Shown in pieces: positions 61,590 to 64,000 of a DNA stretch of 64,000 nucleotides. The number at the start of each line of letters is the position of its first letter. Position 1 is the first letter of the stretch. The DNA is from Paludibacter sp. Lineage in GTDB: Bacteria > Bacteroidota > Bacteroidia > Bacteroidales > Paludibacteraceae. The position numbers were made by a program, and so were the translations under genes. The notes below the pieces were generated by a model that made no database searches, was not told the origin of the DNA, and saw nothing but the letters and a program-made list of their open reading frames with translations. The stretch covers positions 248,001-312,000 of the forward strand of contig JAQTTH010000004.1 in the NCBI GenBank assembly GCA_028710895.1, in the 5' to 3' direction.

Positions 61590-63341
61590 TTAGTTGGTGG
61601 ATGATAGCTGAGTAGCGCTTCCTAGAGGAATGTAAATAAACTCAATACCTTTTCCGGATTTCGGATTCAGATTACGGGAATAACGCATGGTGAGATCATT
61701 GTCCCAGTGCTCGTGTACTCCCAGGCTTTTTACAGGTTTTCCATTTTGCATGTATTTTATGCCGGAAGGTGCATGATCGGGTGTTGCCATTTCGAACAGA
61801 AAATCATCGGCATTGTCGCGTATCAGAATGCGTGGTACGTTATGATAAGTTGGTTCTGTATTGTTTTTGGCCTGTGCCTGGAGGATATCTATTCCGACCG
61901 ATTCGATAGCTACCTCGTCGAGTGAAGCAAGCACACATGCCGGCCATTCGGGATTTTCGTACGGGGTTGTTTTGTTGTTGAAAGGTGGATTAGGGAAATG
62001 GATAGGATACGAATGCCATTTACGACCACTATACAAACCATCCAAAATAAATAATATGGTTTTCCCACCCAAATTTGGCGATGCAGCTAAATCGACCAAT
62101 GGCGAATAGGCATTTTTGGTAGCTTCGCGTGTTGGGTTTATCTTATTGTGTAGTTCCCATGGTGCTCTTATTGAACCAAAATGATTTTTGGCACTCAGGG
62201 TAAATGCAGTTTCTCCTTCGCCCATTCCTTCCATGTAATTATAAGGGTAGGAGTGAACTTTCAACAAGGCCAGGTTGACAAGGTAAGTTGCTTCAATAAT
62301 CTGACGGGGAATTTGTTTCGCTTCGTTGTAAGTGCCGAACGAATAAGCTACGCCTTCTTTCCAGTCGGACATTTCAATTCCCTGGTGGTTGCCATAAGCC
62401 GGGTTGATGGGTTGGTCGGGAGCTGCTTCACGTTCCTGAACAAAGCGTACATCTTTAAATTCTTTCCACACCTCGGTGAGTATGGCAGGAGCAATTGTGC
62501 GTCGGGCATCGTAAACTATAATCTTGTTTTGAGGAACATGGGCATTATGGACTAACTGACGCACCATGGCCAGCACCATTTGTGGAGTGGCATCGGTCAG
62601 ATTATCTGCTTTGTTTCCACTGCTGTTATTGAGGTTTATTTTTACAGCAACTGTCTCTGTGGGTTTATACCCAAGGTTATTTAATCCACGCGTATTCTTG
62701 TTGTAATACTTAAATATCTTATCCCAGGCTTCGTTGTCATTTCTTCCTCCGGTTATCTTTTGCAGCGTTACCGATAACAGTTCACAGACCTTGTCAATAT
62801 CCGTGTTTTTATCCAACCACCATTGATCTTCTCTCAACCGCCAGTTACCAGCCCAACGGGTTGCTTCGGGATTACGGGCCATCACTACCCTTCCAGGAAA
62901 TATTCCACGTGCGACACCAACGGGTTTGTTCGATTCACCGGGTTGCCAGCTATAACCTTTTGCTGGTATAAAAGTGCTATCGGCAGCTGCTTCTGCTCCC
63001 AAAGCATTGTGTATACCGTAAGGCATTATTGTGAAAAAGCCTATAAGAAGTGCCACTGAAAATACTCCTACCAACGATGCAGCCAAAGGATGTTTGGCCA
63101 ATTTCAATCGCAAACGCTTCAAAGCAAACATGCTGCTCAGTGTGACAGTAATCCAAATCACGAATGCACTGGCAAGCGGGAAAGCTGCCCGTTGACAAGG
63201 ATACGTAGCACGTGATGGTTTGGGGATTACCCGTATCAGGAACCAGATTAACGCACCTAAACCTATCAGGAATGTAACCACTTTACTCCATTGTATGCCG
63301 ACTTTTTGTGACTTGTCATTTGAAAAATCCTCTGTTTTCAT
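61590..63341 (-). CDS. DUF362 domain protein with N-terminal membrane helices
   Basis: 583 residues. Membrane helices at about 20-38, 52-72 and 88-110 precede a large soluble domain with DUF362 features: VAVKINLNNSSGNKADNLTD, TPQMVLAMVRQLVHNAHVP, VYDARRTIAP and LKVHSYPYNYMEGMGEGETA. No clustered cysteines for iron-sulphur centres are seen, which many DUF362 proteins have. DUF362 has no settled function known to me. It lies between GH27 and GH2, in the same direction, so it is probably part of the second glycan locus. The soluble part should be on the periplasmic side if the three-helix topology holds. Confidence 0.8.
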   Translation of the reverse strand: MKTEDFSNDKSQKVGIQWSKVVTFLIGLGALIWFLIRVIPKPSRATYPCQRAAFPLASAFVIWITVTLSSMFALKRLRLKLAKHPLAASLVGVFSVALLIGFFTIMPYGIHNALGAEAAADSTFIPAKGYSWQPGESNKPVGVARGIFPGRVVMARNPEATRWAGNWRLREDQWWLDKNTDIDKVCELLSVTLQKITGGRNDNEAWDKIFKYYNKNTRGLNNLGYKPTETVAVKINLNNSSGNKADNLTDATPQMVLAMVRQLVHNAHVPQNKIIVYDARRTIAPAILTEVWKEFKDVRFVQEREAAPDQPINPAYGNHQGIEMSDWKEGVAYSFGTYNEAKQIPRQIIEATYLVNLALLKVHSYPYNYMEGMGEGETAFTLSAKNHFGSIRAPWELHNKINPTREATKNAYSPLVDLAASPNLGGKTILFILDGLYSGRKWHSYPIHFPNPPFNNKTTPYENPEWPACVLASLDEVAIESVGIDILQAQAKNNTEPTYHNVPRILIRDNADDFLFEMATPDHAPSGIKYMQNGKPVKSLGVHEHWDNDLTMRYSRNLNPKSGKGIEFIYIPLGSATQLSSTN

Positions 63342-63529
63342 ACTCGTAAAATTTTACCTGTTATCAATAATCGTTTTTCAACTTAGTTCAACGATTAGTA
63401 CCACCTTTTACTGTGTTGTCTGTTTGAAACAAAATCATTGTCCTGTAAGTTTATGATGCAGCACGCTATTTCCAAATTAGTGTACTGAACCCTATCAATC
63501 TTTCAACATATTGAAGAATGTAACATACA

Positions 63530-64000
63530 TTAATTTGTTGATTTAATGTTGATAGCCGATTCTTTCAAGCCATCGGTAGTCACTGTCAATCGTATATTTC
63601 CCGCATTGTGTGTACTTTTAATCACCACCATGGCACGACCTTTCCATGCTTTACGGGTATTGCTCACATACATGTCAGGATCGTTCAGACGGGCATTGTC
63701 TACCCCGGCAATTACTCCCGGGCCTTCTACTTTGAAATGAAGTTTGTTTTCAGCATTGGGTTGTAAATTGCCATTGGCATCGGTCAATTCAACAATGACA
63801 AATGCCAAATCCTGTCCGTTGGCCTTAAGTTGTTTTTGTTCTGCTTTTAAGCGTATTTTGGAAAGCTCTCCCGCCGTTTTTAGTACTGTTGATTCCACTT
63901 CTTTGTTGTCAACAACTCCCACTGCTTTCAATGTTCCTTCGGCGTAAGGCACTGCAAATACCGCTTTGAACTCCTGTGCTTTGGTAGTTGATTTTTCTCC
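63530..64000 (-). CDS. C-terminal part of a GH2-type glycoside hydrolase (truncated by window edge)
   Basis: 157 codons are open to the last base of the window and the gene continues beyond. The visible sequence (FKAVFAVPYAEGTLKAVGV, DLAFVIVELTDANGNLQPNA, VIAGVDNARLNDPDMY) is the beta-sandwich region (DUF4982 plus Ig-like) found at the C-terminus of many Bacteroidota GH2 beta-galactosidases. The catalytic domain is outside the window, so activity cannot be judged. There is no T9SS tail. An internal GTG is not the start. It reads toward the DUF362 gene. Confidence 0.8.
   Translation of the reverse strand, partial: GEKSTTKAQEFKAVFAVPYAEGTLKAVGVVDNKEVESTVLKTAGELSKIRLKAEQKQLKANGQDLAFVIVELTDANGNLQPNAENKLHFKVEGPGVIAGVDNARLNDPDMYVSNTRKAWKGRAMVVIKSTHNAGNIRLTVTTDGLKESAINIKSTN

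Overview
The window is a chromosomal segment of a Bacteroidales-type Bacteroidota bacterium. It has a SusC/SusD pair, two hybrid two-component regulators (HTCS), T9SS type A C-terminal sorting domains, promoter -7 boxes of the form TAnnTTTG, and a family of ATG-rich lipoproteins and glycoside hydrolases typical of polysaccharide utilization loci (PULs). The combination of SusCD PULs with a type IX secretion system points to a Paludibacteraceae- or Dysgonomonas-like plant-fibre degrader; the genus is inference. I saw no tRNA, rRNA, IS element or CRISPR array.

Region 1 (106-23702) is a complete SusCD PUL. Minus-strand order from the promoter is GH127, SusC, SusD, a triple-DUF4859 lipoprotein, an HExxH metallopeptidase-like lipoprotein, a CotH-kinase lipoprotein, GH43 and a second GH127. 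A GH27 alpha-galactosidase fused to a gluzincin domain (17428-19383) is read separately from beside a divergent HTCS. A conserved promoter/operator module lies in front of the GH127 operon and the GH27 gene, with an inverted copy in front of the HTCS. Beta-arabinofuranosidases, an alpha-arabinofuranosidase, an alpha-galactosidase and two zincin folds together suggest a hydroxyproline-rich glycoprotein (extensin or arabinogalactan-protein) as substrate.

Region 2 (23795-33905) is mostly housekeeping: two different class II fructose-bisphosphate aldolases (IIA and IIB), a NodB deacetylase, a thioredoxin-like protein, MscL, a LiaF-like protein with a membrane-bound LytTR regulator, a TGS/uridine-kinase-like protein and an ArgD-type aminotransferase. 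Short related AT-rich repeats sit in several gaps.

Region 3 (33956-40135) has a small AraC protein resembling the tail of an HTCS, a GH30 galactanase-like enzyme and a divergent second HTCS. The rest of this second glycan locus lies beyond an inserted block, at 51722-64000: GH146, a LamG protein, a GH27 with carbohydrate-binding modules inserted in its beta domain, a DUF362 membrane protein and the 3' end of a GH2. It has no SusCD in view, and three of its proteins carry T9SS tails. The GH30 and distant GH27 promoters share the same -7 box and paired operator half-sites at identical spacing, which ties the two halves together.

Region 4 (40157-51697) separates those halves and is bracketed by two identical 38-bp hairpins. 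It holds a 21/42-bp tandem repeat array without a gene, an unrecognised 247-residue protein, and a cassette of a small T9SS protein with an RHS-like motif, an LTxxQ periplasmic protein, a tail-fibre-like protein, a 2124-residue SpvB/RHS protein and a small three-helix membrane protein, which may be an immunity partner. A short MarR-DoxX operon lies at 55510-56320.
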